Shown here: one piece after another, positions 26,676-36,144 of the stretch
Layout of the letters: the number at the start of each line of letters is the position of its first letter
Position numbering within the stretch: the stretch's first letter is position 1
NCBI GenBank assembly: GCA_016795385.1
Contig: JAEUHI010000046.1
Span: forward strand, 62,001-126,000
From: Verrucomicrobiales bacterium
GTDB taxonomy: Bacteria; Verrucomicrobiota; Verrucomicrobiia; Verrucomicrobiales; DEV007
Direction: 5' to 3'
DNA length: 64,000 nt
Translations under genes and position numbers: made by a program
The notes under the pieces: generated by a model
What the model saw: the letters and a program-made list of their open reading frames with translations, nothing else
Databases searched by the model: none
Told to the model about the DNA's origin: nothing

Positions 26676-27071
26676 TCATTTCCCGTCCCGGAGCCGCTGC
26701 TCGGGCGAGTCGCGCCACATGAAAAGTGCCTTGATGATGTCTTTCGCGCTGGGGTCGAAGCGGTGGATTTCCTTTTGGATCTCGACGGCCTTTCGTTCTT
26801 CGGGCGTCTGACCGGCGACGAGGACTGCCTGGGAATGAGAGGCCGCATCGCTCTCGGCGAGGAGGACCTCGACACTGTCGTGCAGGTGATCGACGTAATC
26901 GCAGAGGCTGCACACTTCATTCGAGAGGATGAGGGCTTCGGCGGCGAAGGGTGTGGTGCGCGTGTTCTCGCGCAGTTCGAGGGCGAGTTTGCGCACGTGC
27001 TGGCTCAAGGCGCCGGCGCGGCGCGAGACCCCTTCTTCGTAATCATGGCTGGGAGAGGTGGAATGGCTCAT
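26676..27071 (-). CDS. Hypothetical protein, 131 residues
   Basis: Not recognised. The 131-residue hydrophilic, mostly helical protein starts at the ATG at 27071 (MSHSTSPSHDYEE); a start at 27113 would add 14 residues. It contains the ordered part LSNEVCSLCDYVDHLHDSVEVLLAE with two Cys, and ends SPEQRLRDGK. It has no signal or membrane segment. It converges on araB with 9 bases between stops. Confidence 0.55.
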   Translation of the reverse strand: MSHSTSPSHDYEEGVSRRAGALSQHVRKLALELRENTRTTPFAAEALILSNEVCSLCDYVDHLHDSVEVLLAESDAASHSQAVLVAGQTPEERKAVEIQKEIHRFDPSAKDIIKALFMWRDSPEQRLRDGK

Positions 27072-27210
27072 GGATCGGGCGTTTCCCTGATGGTTTTGCA
27101 GGTGCCATGCCATGCTCTCGACACGACGGAAACCCCGTGGGAGATGGGGTTCCCGGAGTTGGCAACACGGGAGGCGGCGCGTAATGCACGGAAAACCGTG
27201 CGATCCGCCC

Positions 27211-30200
27211 TCAGGGGAGCTTCAACTCCACGGCATGGTCGCGGTGGTCGTTGACGAGCGACACGGTGCCATCGGGGCATTCCACGCCGTCGACCGTCAC
27301 GATGCGTCGGTCGCCTCCGCGGGAGATGTGGAGATGATAAAGGGTGTCCCGGTAACGATAGTGGAGCTTGAACCCGTCCCACTCATCCGGCAGCAAGGGG
27401 TCGAGACGGAGCCGATCGGCTTCGACCTCGAGTCCCAGCAGCGTCTCAACGATGAGCCGGTACATCCAGCCGGCGGAGCCGGTGTACCACGTCCAGCCTC
27501 CGCGGCCGGTATGCGGGGCGACGGAATAGATATCAGCGGCCACCACATAGGGCTCGACTTTGTATCGCGCCATCCCCTCTGGATCGGCGGCATGGCGCAC
27601 CGGGTTGAGTAGTGAAAAGAGCTCCCACGCTTTGTTGATTTCGCCAAGTCGGGCGAAGGCCATCACCGTCCAGATCGCGGCGTGGGTATATTGGCCGCCG
27701 TTTTCCCGGACACCGGGGATGTAGCCTTTGATGTAGCCCGGCTCGAGTTCCGATCGATCGAAGGGTGGATCAAAGAGCTGGATCAACCGGGCTTCCCGTC
27801 GGACGAGGTGGCGATCGACACTCTCCATGGCCTGGCGACAGCGGTCCGGATCAGCGGCGCCCGAAAGCACCGCCCAGCTCTGCGCGATGGAATCGATCCT
27901 GCACTCATCGTTCGAGGACGAGCCGAGGGGTGTGCCGTCGTCAAAATAGGCGCGCCGGTACCATTCGCCGTCCCAGGCCTTGGCTTCGATGTTCGATTGC
28001 AGTCTCGCGGCTTCGCCCTCGCAGAAGTCGGCGATGGAGAGATCCTCTCGTCTCCGGGCGATCCCAGCGAACCGCATGAGGACGTCGTAGAGGAAAAAGG
28101 CGAGCCAGACGCTCTCTCCCTTGCCCTTCTCGCCGATCAAATTCATCCCGTCATTCCAATCCCCGCAGCCGATGAGGGGCAGCCCGTACTCGCCGAAGCG
28201 GAGGCCGTTTTGGATGGCGCGGAGGCAGTGTTCGTAGAGGGTTTCTTCCTTGCCCGACGGGTGCGGCAGGTCGTAGTAGGACTCCTCATCCTCGTTCACC
28301 GGACGTCCCTGCAGGTAGGCGATCCGTTCGTCGAGCACGCCGGTATCGCCGGTGGCCTGGACGTAGCGCGAGACGCAGTAGGGCAGCCACAGGTAATCGT
28401 CGGAAAAGTGTGTCCGCACTCCGCGACCGACGGGAGGGTGCCACCAATGCTGCACATCGCCCTCGAGGAATTGCCGGCTCGCCGCGCGGAGGAGGTGCTC
28501 GCGCGTTGTCCAAGGGGCGGCGTGGATGAGGGCGGTGGTGTCCTGAAGCTGATCGCGGAATCCATAGGCGCCACCCGATTGGTAGTAGCCGCTCCGTCCC
28601 CAGTAACGACAAGCGAGGGTCTGATATTCGAGCCAGCCGTTCACGAGAAGGTTCAAGGCGGGATCCGGGGTCTCCGCATGCACGGTGCCGAGGGTGCGTT
28701 TCCAGAACTCCCACACGCCTTCGAGGGCAAAGCGGGCGCCGGTGGTGCTCGCGAAGCGACGGGCGAGCTGCTGTGCTTCATTGGCGTCGCTTCCTGCCCC
28801 GATGATGAACACGACCTCATGCGAGCGACCGGCGGGCAGATCGAACGGTGCCTGGATCGCGGCGCAGGGATCGGAGCTGACTCCGGTGAAGCCGGAGAGC
28901 GATTGCCGGGACATCGCCGCGGGACGCGAAAGGGTGCCGTTGCGGCCCAGAAATTCGGCGCGGCTGCACGTGACGCTGCGATTCGGCGCAGAGGTGCCGG
29001 CAAAGGCGACCCGGCCCGCGAACTCCCGATTGTATTCGTTCCGGGCAAAGACGGTCCCCACGGCAGGGTGGAACTCGGTGATGACGTGGAGCCCGTTCTG
29101 GTGCCGCCAGCGTCCCAGCACCCATTCCCAATATCCCGTCACGGAAAGGCGGCGATGGGTCTCGGTCTCGTTCCGGAGTTTGAAAAAGATCACCTTCACC
29201 GGTGCGTCCGTCGCGACGTAGGTCCACATCTCTGTATGGATCCCGCTCTCCCGCGACTCGAAAACGCTGTATCCGAATCCGTGCCTCGTTTTGTAGGTGC
29301 CCGTTCCGCGTGCCGGCAGGGGAGTCGGTGACCAATATTGACCGGTCTCCTCATCACGGAGGTAAAAGGCCTCTCCGGCCGCGTCGCTGATCGGATCGTT
29401 CGCCCAAGGCGTGAGCCGGAACTCGTTCGCATTTTCGAACCACGTGTAGGCCTGGCCACATTCCGAGACGACGCTGCCGAGACGCGGGTTGGCGAGGAGA
29501 TTCGACCATGGGGCAGGGGTGGCTTGTCCGGGATCCAATCGGATCACATACTCGCGGCCGTCTTTCGTGAACCCGCCGAGTCCGTTGAAAAAGATCAGAT
29601 CGTGATCCGGTGCAGGATGGGGCGGCCCGGATTTCGAGGCCTTGCGGGTGGGGATGAACGGCTTGACCCGGCGACCGGGATGAAACTCGCGGGCGTTCTC
29701 CTGTGAGAGGCTGACGGTGTTGTCTGAGATCACGACGCGGGCGACAGCCTGGAGGAGGATGCGCTCCTGCTCGGTGAGATCCTCGCTGCGTCGCACAAAG
29801 ATTCCGCCGGGTTTGTCGACACGATGGGATTCGGTGCCGGCGGCGATCAGGCCGTTGATGCGATCCTGCAACTCCTGCCGGTAGCCCGAGTGGTCTTCGT
29901 TGAGAATGACGAGGTCGACTTCGAGACCCTTCCCGTGCCAGTAGGCATGGGCCTTGAGGAGGTGTTTCACGAGGTGGATGCGGTGGACGTCGGCGATCCG
30001 TAACAAGAGAATGGGAAGATCGCCGGAGATGCCGAAAGCCCACAGTCCCGATTGCCCCGTGGTGTTTCTTGCGAGGATACCGCTGGGCGCACGGGTGCGT
30101 TGGTTCGCGTAGACGATCGATCCGGCCAGCTTGCCGTAGGCCTGCGCATCGGCCTCGCTCGTCTGCATCTGGTGGAGCTCGAGCTGGCTGTGCGACCAGG

Positions 30201-33200
30201 CCATCTCAAACGCGCGCGCCGCAAAGCTGGGGTCGCGGTATTGTTCCACGAGAGCCAGAGCCGCCTCGCGTGTGGAGGCGACGCCGGTGATGAAATGCAG
30301 GTTTGCCGAAGTGTCGGGCGCGATGACGACGCCTCCGCGGATCGAGACGATGGGATCGAGCACCGACCCTTCGCTGTTGGTGAGTGACCCGAAACGATCG
30401 AAGGCGGCGGGATTCTCCCGGTGGCGGGTCCGCCCGAGGAAGTGTGACCGGCTCGTCTCGTAGGAAGGGTCGATGGCGGGCGAGCCCTGCGTTGTCATGA
30501 GGTGAAACATCCACGGTGGGTTTTCACCCGCGGCGCGTGCCCGCCGGGTCGCGAGGATGGCTTGGGCCCCGGGCAGGATCTCGGTCTGCACGAAGAGGTT
30601 GCTGAAGGCGGGGTGGGCGAGGTCGGCATTCTGCGGGGCGAGCACCACCTCCGCATAGCTGGTGAGCTCGATGCGGCGATCGTGCGCGGAGAAATTCGTC
30701 AGGGTGATGCGGCGCACCTCCACATCGTGCTCGGGTGAGACGGCGATCTCCAGGTAGGTTTCGATCTCGTGATCACGTCGCCGGTATTCGGCTCGACCCT
30801 CGACAAAGATCGCCTCGTAGTGATCGGCCTGGCGACGCGTCGGATGATGGGTGGCGGACCAGAACCGGCCGCTCTCGAGATCGCGCATGTAGCAAAAGAC
30901 TCCCCAATCATCACTCGTCGCATCCTCCCGCCAGCGGGTCACGGCAAGATTATTCCACCGGCAATATCCGCCACCGGCGTTCGTTGCCATCACATGGAAA
31001 CGACCGTTGGAAAGCAGGTGGACCTCGGGGATGGGCGTGTCAGGATTGTCGAAGACTCGCATCATCGCCGCCGCCTTCTCAGGCGGCCGTCGGGAAGCGT
31101 TCACCTCGGCGGCATGCGGCTGGAGCGAGGAAGGAGCGGTGGGAATGCGCTCGCAGAGCAACAAGTCCGCGGCCCGATGACGGGGATCGGCGAGGAAGCG
31201 CCGCTGCATCGGCTGTTGCAGGAGGACGGAAGCAAACGAGAGCAGGCTCATGCCATGGTGGTGCGCCATGTAGCAGCGCAGCGTCACCGACGTCTTCCCG
31301 CGGGGAACTCGCGAAGGGGTATAGTCGATCGCTTCGTAGAGGCCGTAGGCACCGAGGAAGCCCTCGGCAGCGAGCCTCTCGAGATTCAGGCAGGCCTCGC
31401 GCGGTTTCACGAGCAGGGCAAGGGCGGTAGCGTAGGGGGCGATCACGAGGTCATCGGCCAGACCCCGTTTGTAGCCGAGCCCGGGCACCCCGAAGGCGGT
31501 GTATTGGTAGGTGCCCTTCGTGTCGGTGAGATGGTAGCAGGATTCCGAAATGCCCCACGGGACGCCGCGATGCCGGCCGTACTCGATCTGCCTGGCGATC
31601 ACGGCCCGATAGGTTTCGTCGAGCAGGGTGTGCTCGTAGGTGGGCATCAGCACCAGGGGCATGAGATACTCGAACATCGAGCCGCTCCATGAAAGCAAGG
31701 CCATGGAACCGCCCTGCGTGGTGAGCTGGCGACCGAGGGAGAACCAATGCTCCTGCCGCAGATGACCTTTCGCGACGAGAAGGAAACTCGCGAGCCTCGC
31801 TTCGGAAGCGAGCAGGTCGTAGAAAGATGGATCGAGCCTGCGATCGTTCACATTGTAGCCGATCGAGAGAAGATCCCGCTCGGGATCATAGAGGAAGGAA
31901 AAATCCATCTCGCCGAGCTGGTCGCAGCGCTCCATGAGCGACCCGATCCGATCGATCCGATCCCGTGCCGTCGACTGCCCCGCCTCCGCGAGCTCGCGCA
32001 GGGTCGGGATGGGGGCTCCGGCATCGACCTCTTGCGGCATCAGCAAGGTCAGATCGGCCAGGGCCGCCTCGGCTTGTCGTGCGAAAGCCCGGGACCACCA
32101 GCGGCGCTCCTCATCGTCGCCGTCTTTTGGCAGCATCTCCGCCAGCCGGCACACTTCCCCCAGCCATTCCTTGGCGCGACCGGCTCCGATGGGCGATTCC
32201 TCGTGGAGCATCCGGCTCAGCAGCTCAGCCTCGGGTGCCGACACCATGGTGAGGGTATCGCGCAGCCCCGCAAACACCGCCGGAGGGAGGATGGGCAGAT
32301 CAGGCAATTCCGCCAGGCCGCTCCGCAGAGTCGCGAGCGCTCCGGCGAGATTGCCGCTGTCGACCGACGACACATAAGGCGGCATCAGGGGCTGCAGAGT
32401 GCGGGTGTCGTACCAGTTGTAGAAATGGCCGCGGTAGCGCTCGAGCCGCTCCATCGAGGAGAGCCCTTTTTCCGTGCGATCGAGCATCTCTCCGGGAGAC
32501 AGGTATCCGAAGTCCATCGCCGCGAGATTCGCGAGCAGCCCCATGCCCATGTTGGTCGGCGAGGTGCGCGAAGCGATGACGGGCTCGGGCACCTCCTGGA
32601 AATTGTCGGGTGCGAGCCAATTCTCCGCTTCCGTGGCGAAGACCTCGTAGTAACGCCAGGTGAGTCTCGAGAGCCGGCGCAGGTAGGCTTTCTGTGGTTC
32701 TGTCAGGGGTGCCTGCCCGCGGGGCAGAGGGCGGCTGATCGACCAGCTCACCACGGGGAAAAGCAGCCACAACATCAGGATGAGACCGCTCAGCCAGAGT
32801 TCTCCGGGCGCCACAAACGAGAGGAGAATGACGCCGAGGATCGCCGCGAGCGGTTGCACCCACATCTCTTTCAAACCGTCCGGAAGGGTGGTGACGCGAT
32901 TCATCCGCGCGTAGCGGCGGGTGTGCCAGATGAGGAGCCCGCGACGGGTGAAAGGCATGCGGAAGGCGGAGGCGGCGATCGCATCGAGGTGCATCGCGGC
33001 CCGGTAGGGGAGGGAGGCGATCGAGATGCCGGCCTCCGCCACTTGCCGCGCCACATCCCGGCCGATCGTCTGGAGATGACCGCGGATACTTTGTTCCCTC
33101 GGCTTCCTCAAGAGATGCAAGCCACCGGAGATCATCGCGGGTACGAGAAAGAAGGTCGCGATTGTCAGCGCCCATAGACCGGGTGGTGATGGTGCCAGCA

Positions 33201-35694
33201 GCCATCCGAGGATCAGCGTCGCCAGCATGGCGGGTGGCACCAGACTGCGCCGGAGATTGTCGAAGATCTTCCACCGACCGAGTGCGGAGATCGTGTTGCG
33301 GACGCGACTCTTCCCCGGGACGGGCACGCGGGGCAGCAGCCAGCCGGCGATCTGCCAATCTCCCCGGATCCAGCGGTGTCGGCGCGCCATCTCGGCGGTG
33401 AAGCTCGCGGGATGGTCTTCGAAGAGCAGCACTTCGGTAATCAGCGCGGAGCGGGCGAAGCAACTCTCCACGAGGTCGTGGCTGAGGATCAGGTTTTCCG
33501 GGAAGCGCCCGTTCGTTGCGCATTGAAACGCATCCACGTCGTAGATCCCTTTTCCGACATAGCTGCCCTCGGCAAAGAGATCCTGATAAAGATCCGAGAC
33601 CTCGTTCGTATAGGGATCGAGTCCGGCATCGTGGCAGCTAAGCTGGGAAAATCGCGATCGGTTTGCGGCGTGCAAGCTGATCGGGGTGCGTGGTTGGAGG
33701 ATGGCATACCCCTCTTCAACCTTTCCCGTGTGGGGATCGAGGAGCGGACGATTCAGCGGATGGGCCATCGCACCGACGAGCTTGCGGGCCGCGTCGCGCG
33801 GCAGGGTGGTATCGGTGTCGAGCGTGATGACATACCGGATCGAAGGAAAGATCGAAGCGTCGGTGATGACTTCGGAGAAGCGATCACGGCCATCGCCGCG
33901 CAGCAGCGTGTTGAATTGTTCCAGCTTGCCCCGTTTGCGTTCGTAGCCCATCCAGAGCTCTTCATGCGGATTCCAAACCCGCGGGCGATGGAAGAGATGA
34001 AAGGTGATCGTGCCTTCGCGGGGATAGCGGGCATTGAGCTGATGAATGCCTTCACGGGCCAGTTCCAGCAGCGTTTCATCGTCATCCTGCCTTGCCTCCG
34101 GCGCGTCGCGGTAATCGGTGAGGAGGGCGAAATAGAGATGAGGATCGCGGTTGCCAAGATAGCGTAGCTCGAGGTCCTCGATCAGGGATGCCACCGCCGC
34201 GGGGCTCGTCAGCAGGGTCGGCACGACGACCATGGTGCTGTCGTCAGCGGGAATGCCCTGGGTGTAGTCGAGCTTTGGCACCGGACGGGGCCGGGCGAAG
34301 AAATTGAAAAGAAGATTCACCACCGAAACGGCCACTTGCGAGGCGCTGACCGCCACGGCCGCGACCAGGAGCCAGATCCACCCGGTGTGCCCATCCATCG
34401 GACCGCTGGCGCGGACGACGCACCAGGTCGCCAGGGCCGTGAGGGTGAGGATCGCGAGCACGTAGAGGGGCAGCGCCGCGCGGGAAACCAGACTCCTCGC
34501 CGCATGGAACGGCGATGCCCGGATTCGGAGGGAGCGATCGAGATCGCGTCGGTTTTTGCCGATGAGAAAAACGCCGACGTGTTCCGGCCGTCCCTGGTCA
34601 ACGCTGGCGGTGCGCGCCAATGCCACGGCCGCTTGGGCCACTTCCGCTTCGCTGAGCCGGGAGCGCCGTGAGAGCCGTTCCACGCGGTGGCGATAGCGGT
34701 CGCGCGTCGCGAAATCCATCTTGGGATAGATTCCGGCCGGATCCGAGGAAAGCGCCTCCTCGACCACGCTCATCGTCTCGACGAAGTGACGCCAGTCCAC
34801 CACATCGACCTGCCGCAGACTGCCGATGCTGTGTCCGATCGCGATCTGATCGGCGGCGCGCTGATGATTGGCGGCGCGCTGGAGCGCTTCCCTCGTCAGG
34901 TCCGCTTCGGCGAGCCGGTGCTCGACCCAGCTCTGCACCGTCGCGATCGCCTGCCCGTTGCCTTTGCCCTGCAGCCCGGTGAGAAATTCCTGGATGAACT
35001 CGTAGCGCAGCGGTGGATCCGATTCGGCCAGTTCGGCGAGGACGCGGAGCACGCTCGAGGGATTGTCCCCGTTCCCGAGAAGGCGGCTGGTCCAATAGGT
35101 GGCGAGGTTCCGATCGCGCCGGCGGTGGCTGATGTGTTCGGAGACCTGGCGGAGATTCTCGATCAGACCGAGACGCAACATGATGGGGATCGCCCAGAGC
35201 TCTCCCAGAGTCAGCGGCGTCACGGTTTGATAGGATGCGATGAACTGGGTGAGATTGTCCGTGTCGACCCGACCGTCCGTGTGCGAAATCAGTTGGAGGA
35301 CGATGTCGTAGACTCTCGGAAAGCCCGAGGAGATGCCATTGCGGAGCCGCGGCAGCTCCTTGCTGTAGGTGCCCGGGAGATGCAGCTTCGTTGCGCGGAT
35401 CTGCTGCTCGACGAGATAGAAATTGTCGAGCAGCCACTCGCAGGCGGCCGAGGATTCGACGTCCCCGCCCTCCATTTTCGTTACCAGATCGTAAGCTTCC
35501 ACGAGAACCTTTTCGTTCTCGTCGAGGCGCCGGAGGAGACAGTTTCTGCCCCTGCGCGGATCGATCTGGTGGTCCTGGGCGAGCTGGATGGCGAGCAGGT
35601 TCAACTGCTCGCTGCTGAGCAGTTCCGCGCGTGGGGGCGGCACGCATTGCGAAGAGCGGATCTTCTTTTGAAACCAATTCCTGGCGGAACGCAT
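27211..35694 (-). CDS. ndvB: Cyclic beta-1,2-glucan synthase, NdvB type (GT84 + GH94-like)
   Basis: A 2827-residue membrane enzyme, close to the usual ~2830 of NdvB/Chv proteins. An N-terminal helical region precedes membrane segments at about 410-470, then the GT84 domain (LDTDTTLPRDAARKL near 626, SQLSCHDAGLDPYTNEVSD), more membrane segments (about 830-1000), a catalytic/phosphorolytic middle part (MGMGLLANLAAMDFGY, YMAHHHGMSLLSFA) and a C-terminal GH94-like module with GDWNDGMNLIGEKGKGES near 2508. It makes periplasmic cyclic glucans used in osmotic adaptation and host contact. It lies 82 bases downstream of the DUF1328 gene on the same strand and may share its promoter. Confidence 0.96.
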   Translation of the reverse strand: MRSARNWFQKKIRSSQCVPPPRAELLSSEQLNLLAIQLAQDHQIDPRRGRNCLLRRLDENEKVLVEAYDLVTKMEGGDVESSAACEWLLDNFYLVEQQIRATKLHLPGTYSKELPRLRNGISSGFPRVYDIVLQLISHTDGRVDTDNLTQFIASYQTVTPLTLGELWAIPIMLRLGLIENLRQVSEHISHRRRDRNLATYWTSRLLGNGDNPSSVLRVLAELAESDPPLRYEFIQEFLTGLQGKGNGQAIATVQSWVEHRLAEADLTREALQRAANHQRAADQIAIGHSIGSLRQVDVVDWRHFVETMSVVEEALSSDPAGIYPKMDFATRDRYRHRVERLSRRSRLSEAEVAQAAVALARTASVDQGRPEHVGVFLIGKNRRDLDRSLRIRASPFHAARSLVSRAALPLYVLAILTLTALATWCVVRASGPMDGHTGWIWLLVAAVAVSASQVAVSVVNLLFNFFARPRPVPKLDYTQGIPADDSTMVVVPTLLTSPAAVASLIEDLELRYLGNRDPHLYFALLTDYRDAPEARQDDDETLLELAREGIHQLNARYPREGTITFHLFHRPRVWNPHEELWMGYERKRGKLEQFNTLLRGDGRDRFSEVITDASIFPSIRYVITLDTDTTLPRDAARKLVGAMAHPLNRPLLDPHTGKVEEGYAILQPRTPISLHAANRSRFSQLSCHDAGLDPYTNEVSDLYQDLFAEGSYVGKGIYDVDAFQCATNGRFPENLILSHDLVESCFARSALITEVLLFEDHPASFTAEMARRHRWIRGDWQIAGWLLPRVPVPGKSRVRNTISALGRWKIFDNLRRSLVPPAMLATLILGWLLAPSPPGLWALTIATFFLVPAMISGGLHLLRKPREQSIRGHLQTIGRDVARQVAEAGISIASLPYRAAMHLDAIAASAFRMPFTRRGLLIWHTRRYARMNRVTTLPDGLKEMWVQPLAAILGVILLSFVAPGELWLSGLILMLWLLFPVVSWSISRPLPRGQAPLTEPQKAYLRRLSRLTWRYYEVFATEAENWLAPDNFQEVPEPVIASRTSPTNMGMGLLANLAAMDFGYLSPGEMLDRTEKGLSSMERLERYRGHFYNWYDTRTLQPLMPPYVSSVDSGNLAGALATLRSGLAELPDLPILPPAVFAGLRDTLTMVSAPEAELLSRMLHEESPIGAGRAKEWLGEVCRLAEMLPKDGDDEERRWWSRAFARQAEAALADLTLLMPQEVDAGAPIPTLRELAEAGQSTARDRIDRIGSLMERCDQLGEMDFSFLYDPERDLLSIGYNVNDRRLDPSFYDLLASEARLASFLLVAKGHLRQEHWFSLGRQLTTQGGSMALLSWSGSMFEYLMPLVLMPTYEHTLLDETYRAVIARQIEYGRHRGVPWGISESCYHLTDTKGTYQYTAFGVPGLGYKRGLADDLVIAPYATALALLVKPREACLNLERLAAEGFLGAYGLYEAIDYTPSRVPRGKTSVTLRCYMAHHHGMSLLSFASVLLQQPMQRRFLADPRHRAADLLLCERIPTAPSSLQPHAAEVNASRRPPEKAAAMMRVFDNPDTPIPEVHLLSNGRFHVMATNAGGGYCRWNNLAVTRWREDATSDDWGVFCYMRDLESGRFWSATHHPTRRQADHYEAIFVEGRAEYRRRDHEIETYLEIAVSPEHDVEVRRITLTNFSAHDRRIELTSYAEVVLAPQNADLAHPAFSNLFVQTEILPGAQAILATRRARAAGENPPWMFHLMTTQGSPAIDPSYETSRSHFLGRTRHRENPAAFDRFGSLTNSEGSVLDPIVSIRGGVVIAPDTSANLHFITGVASTREAALALVEQYRDPSFAARAFEMAWSHSQLELHQMQTSEADAQAYGKLAGSIVYANQRTRAPSGILARNTTGQSGLWAFGISGDLPILLLRIADVHRIHLVKHLLKAHAYWHGKGLEVDLVILNEDHSGYRQELQDRINGLIAAGTESHRVDKPGGIFVRRSEDLTEQERILLQAVARVVISDNTVSLSQENAREFHPGRRVKPFIPTRKASKSGPPHPAPDHDLIFFNGLGGFTKDGREYVIRLDPGQATPAPWSNLLANPRLGSVVSECGQAYTWFENANEFRLTPWANDPISDAAGEAFYLRDEETGQYWSPTPLPARGTGTYKTRHGFGYSVFESRESGIHTEMWTYVATDAPVKVIFFKLRNETETHRRLSVTGYWEWVLGRWRHQNGLHVITEFHPAVGTVFARNEYNREFAGRVAFAGTSAPNRSVTCSRAEFLGRNGTLSRPAAMSRQSLSGFTGVSSDPCAAIQAPFDLPAGRSHEVVFIIGAGSDANEAQQLARRFASTTGARFALEGVWEFWKRTLGTVHAETPDPALNLLVNGWLEYQTLACRYWGRSGYYQSGGAYGFRDQLQDTTALIHAAPWTTREHLLRAASRQFLEGDVQHWWHPPVGRGVRTHFSDDYLWLPYCVSRYVQATGDTGVLDERIAYLQGRPVNEDEESYYDLPHPSGKEETLYEHCLRAIQNGLRFGEYGLPLIGCGDWNDGMNLIGEKGKGESVWLAFFLYDVLMRFAGIARRREDLSIADFCEGEAARLQSNIEAKAWDGEWYRRAYFDDGTPLGSSSNDECRIDSIAQSWAVLSGAADPDRCRQAMESVDRHLVRREARLIQLFDPPFDRSELEPGYIKGYIPGVRENGGQYTHAAIWTVMAFARLGEINKAWELFSLLNPVRHAADPEGMARYKVEPYVVAADIYSVAPHTGRGGWTWYTGSAGWMYRLIVETLLGLEVEADRLRLDPLLPDEWDGFKLHYRYRDTLYHLHISRGGDRRIVTVDGVECPDGTVSLVNDHRDHAVELKLP

Positions 35695-35719
35695 TGGGGC
35701 ATCATGGCATCGCGATCAC

Positions 35720-35745
35720 GTCCGGAAGGCTTTCGCCTTCCGGAG
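35720..35745 (-). other. 10-bp hairpin with GAAA loop between DUF1328 and ndvB
   Basis: On the minus strand TCCGGAAGGC and GCCTTCCGGA enclose GAAA, a GNRA tetraloop. No T tract follows, so it is not a standard intrinsic terminator. It could be an RNA processing or stability element that sets the ratio of the short upstream gene to the long ndvB message. Confidence 0.5.
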
Positions 35746-35776
35746 TCTGGCCGCAGGGCGTTGAATCGAGGTGGGA

Positions 35777-35938
35777 TCACACCGTGCGACGGCCGGAGAC
35801 CGCGTGGATGATGGCGAGGAGGACACCGATCCCGAGCAGCACCCAACCGATGTTGAGTGCCAACGAACCCACACCGCCAAACCCGAGGGCGACGGCAATG
35901 AGACCAATGAGGAAGAGAGTAATGGCTGAGCTGATCAT
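35777..35938 (-). CDS. DUF1328 (YtjA-like) small membrane protein
   Basis: A 53-residue protein with two membrane segments separated by GFGGVGS: SSAITLFLIGLIAVALGFGG then NIGWVLLGIGVLLAII, ending SGRRTV. This is the DUF1328/YtjA pattern, widespread in stress-induced gene sets. The start at 35938 is the family start; the upstream frame is not coding. A sigma-54 type element lies about 60 bases upstream (35999-36013) and ndvB lies downstream. Confidence 0.85.
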   Translation of the reverse strand: MISSAITLFLIGLIAVALGFGGVGSLALNIGWVLLGIGVLLAIIHAVSGRRTV

Positions 35939-35998
35939 GACTTGGATGGGGGTTTGGGTTTGGGGGGCGGACCGATCGACCCGCCCCTTCTTTCCTTC

Positions 35999-36013
35999 GC
36001 ACGCACTGTGCCA
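35999..36013 (-). promoter_or_regulatory. Sigma-54 -24/-12 element for the DUF1328 gene
   Basis: Reading the minus strand: TGGCACAGTGCGTGC. GG and GC are 10 bases apart as sigma-54 needs; the consensus is TGGCAC-N5-TTGC. The start site would be near 35988, giving a ~50-base leader before the ATG at 35938. TGCA boxes lie about 100-120 bases upstream. Confidence 0.65.
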
Positions 36014-36110
36014 GCCGCCCGAATAGGGTCTTAAGTGGCTCATGGAGAATCACTTGAATCACCTGGCGATCCCATCCCGCGGGAGGTCTGCCGCGGGCCG
36101 ATAGGGCAGC

Positions 36111-36133
36111 TTGCAAGAAACCGATCGTGCAAT
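36111..36133. promoter_or_regulatory. Candidate activator site (paired TGCA boxes)
   Basis: TTGCAAG at 36111 and GTGCAAT ending at 36133, about 98-120 bases upstream of the DUF1328 -24 element. The TGCA-to-TGCA offset is 16, shorter than the 20-22 at most other sites in this cluster. Proposed binding site for the 36145-37494 regulator. Confidence 0.45.
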
Positions 36134-36144
36134 CCGCCCACTGA

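Noticed and set aside
34687..35811. 374-residue frame antisense to the ndvB 5' end
   Set aside because: High-GC shadow frame over a well supported gene.
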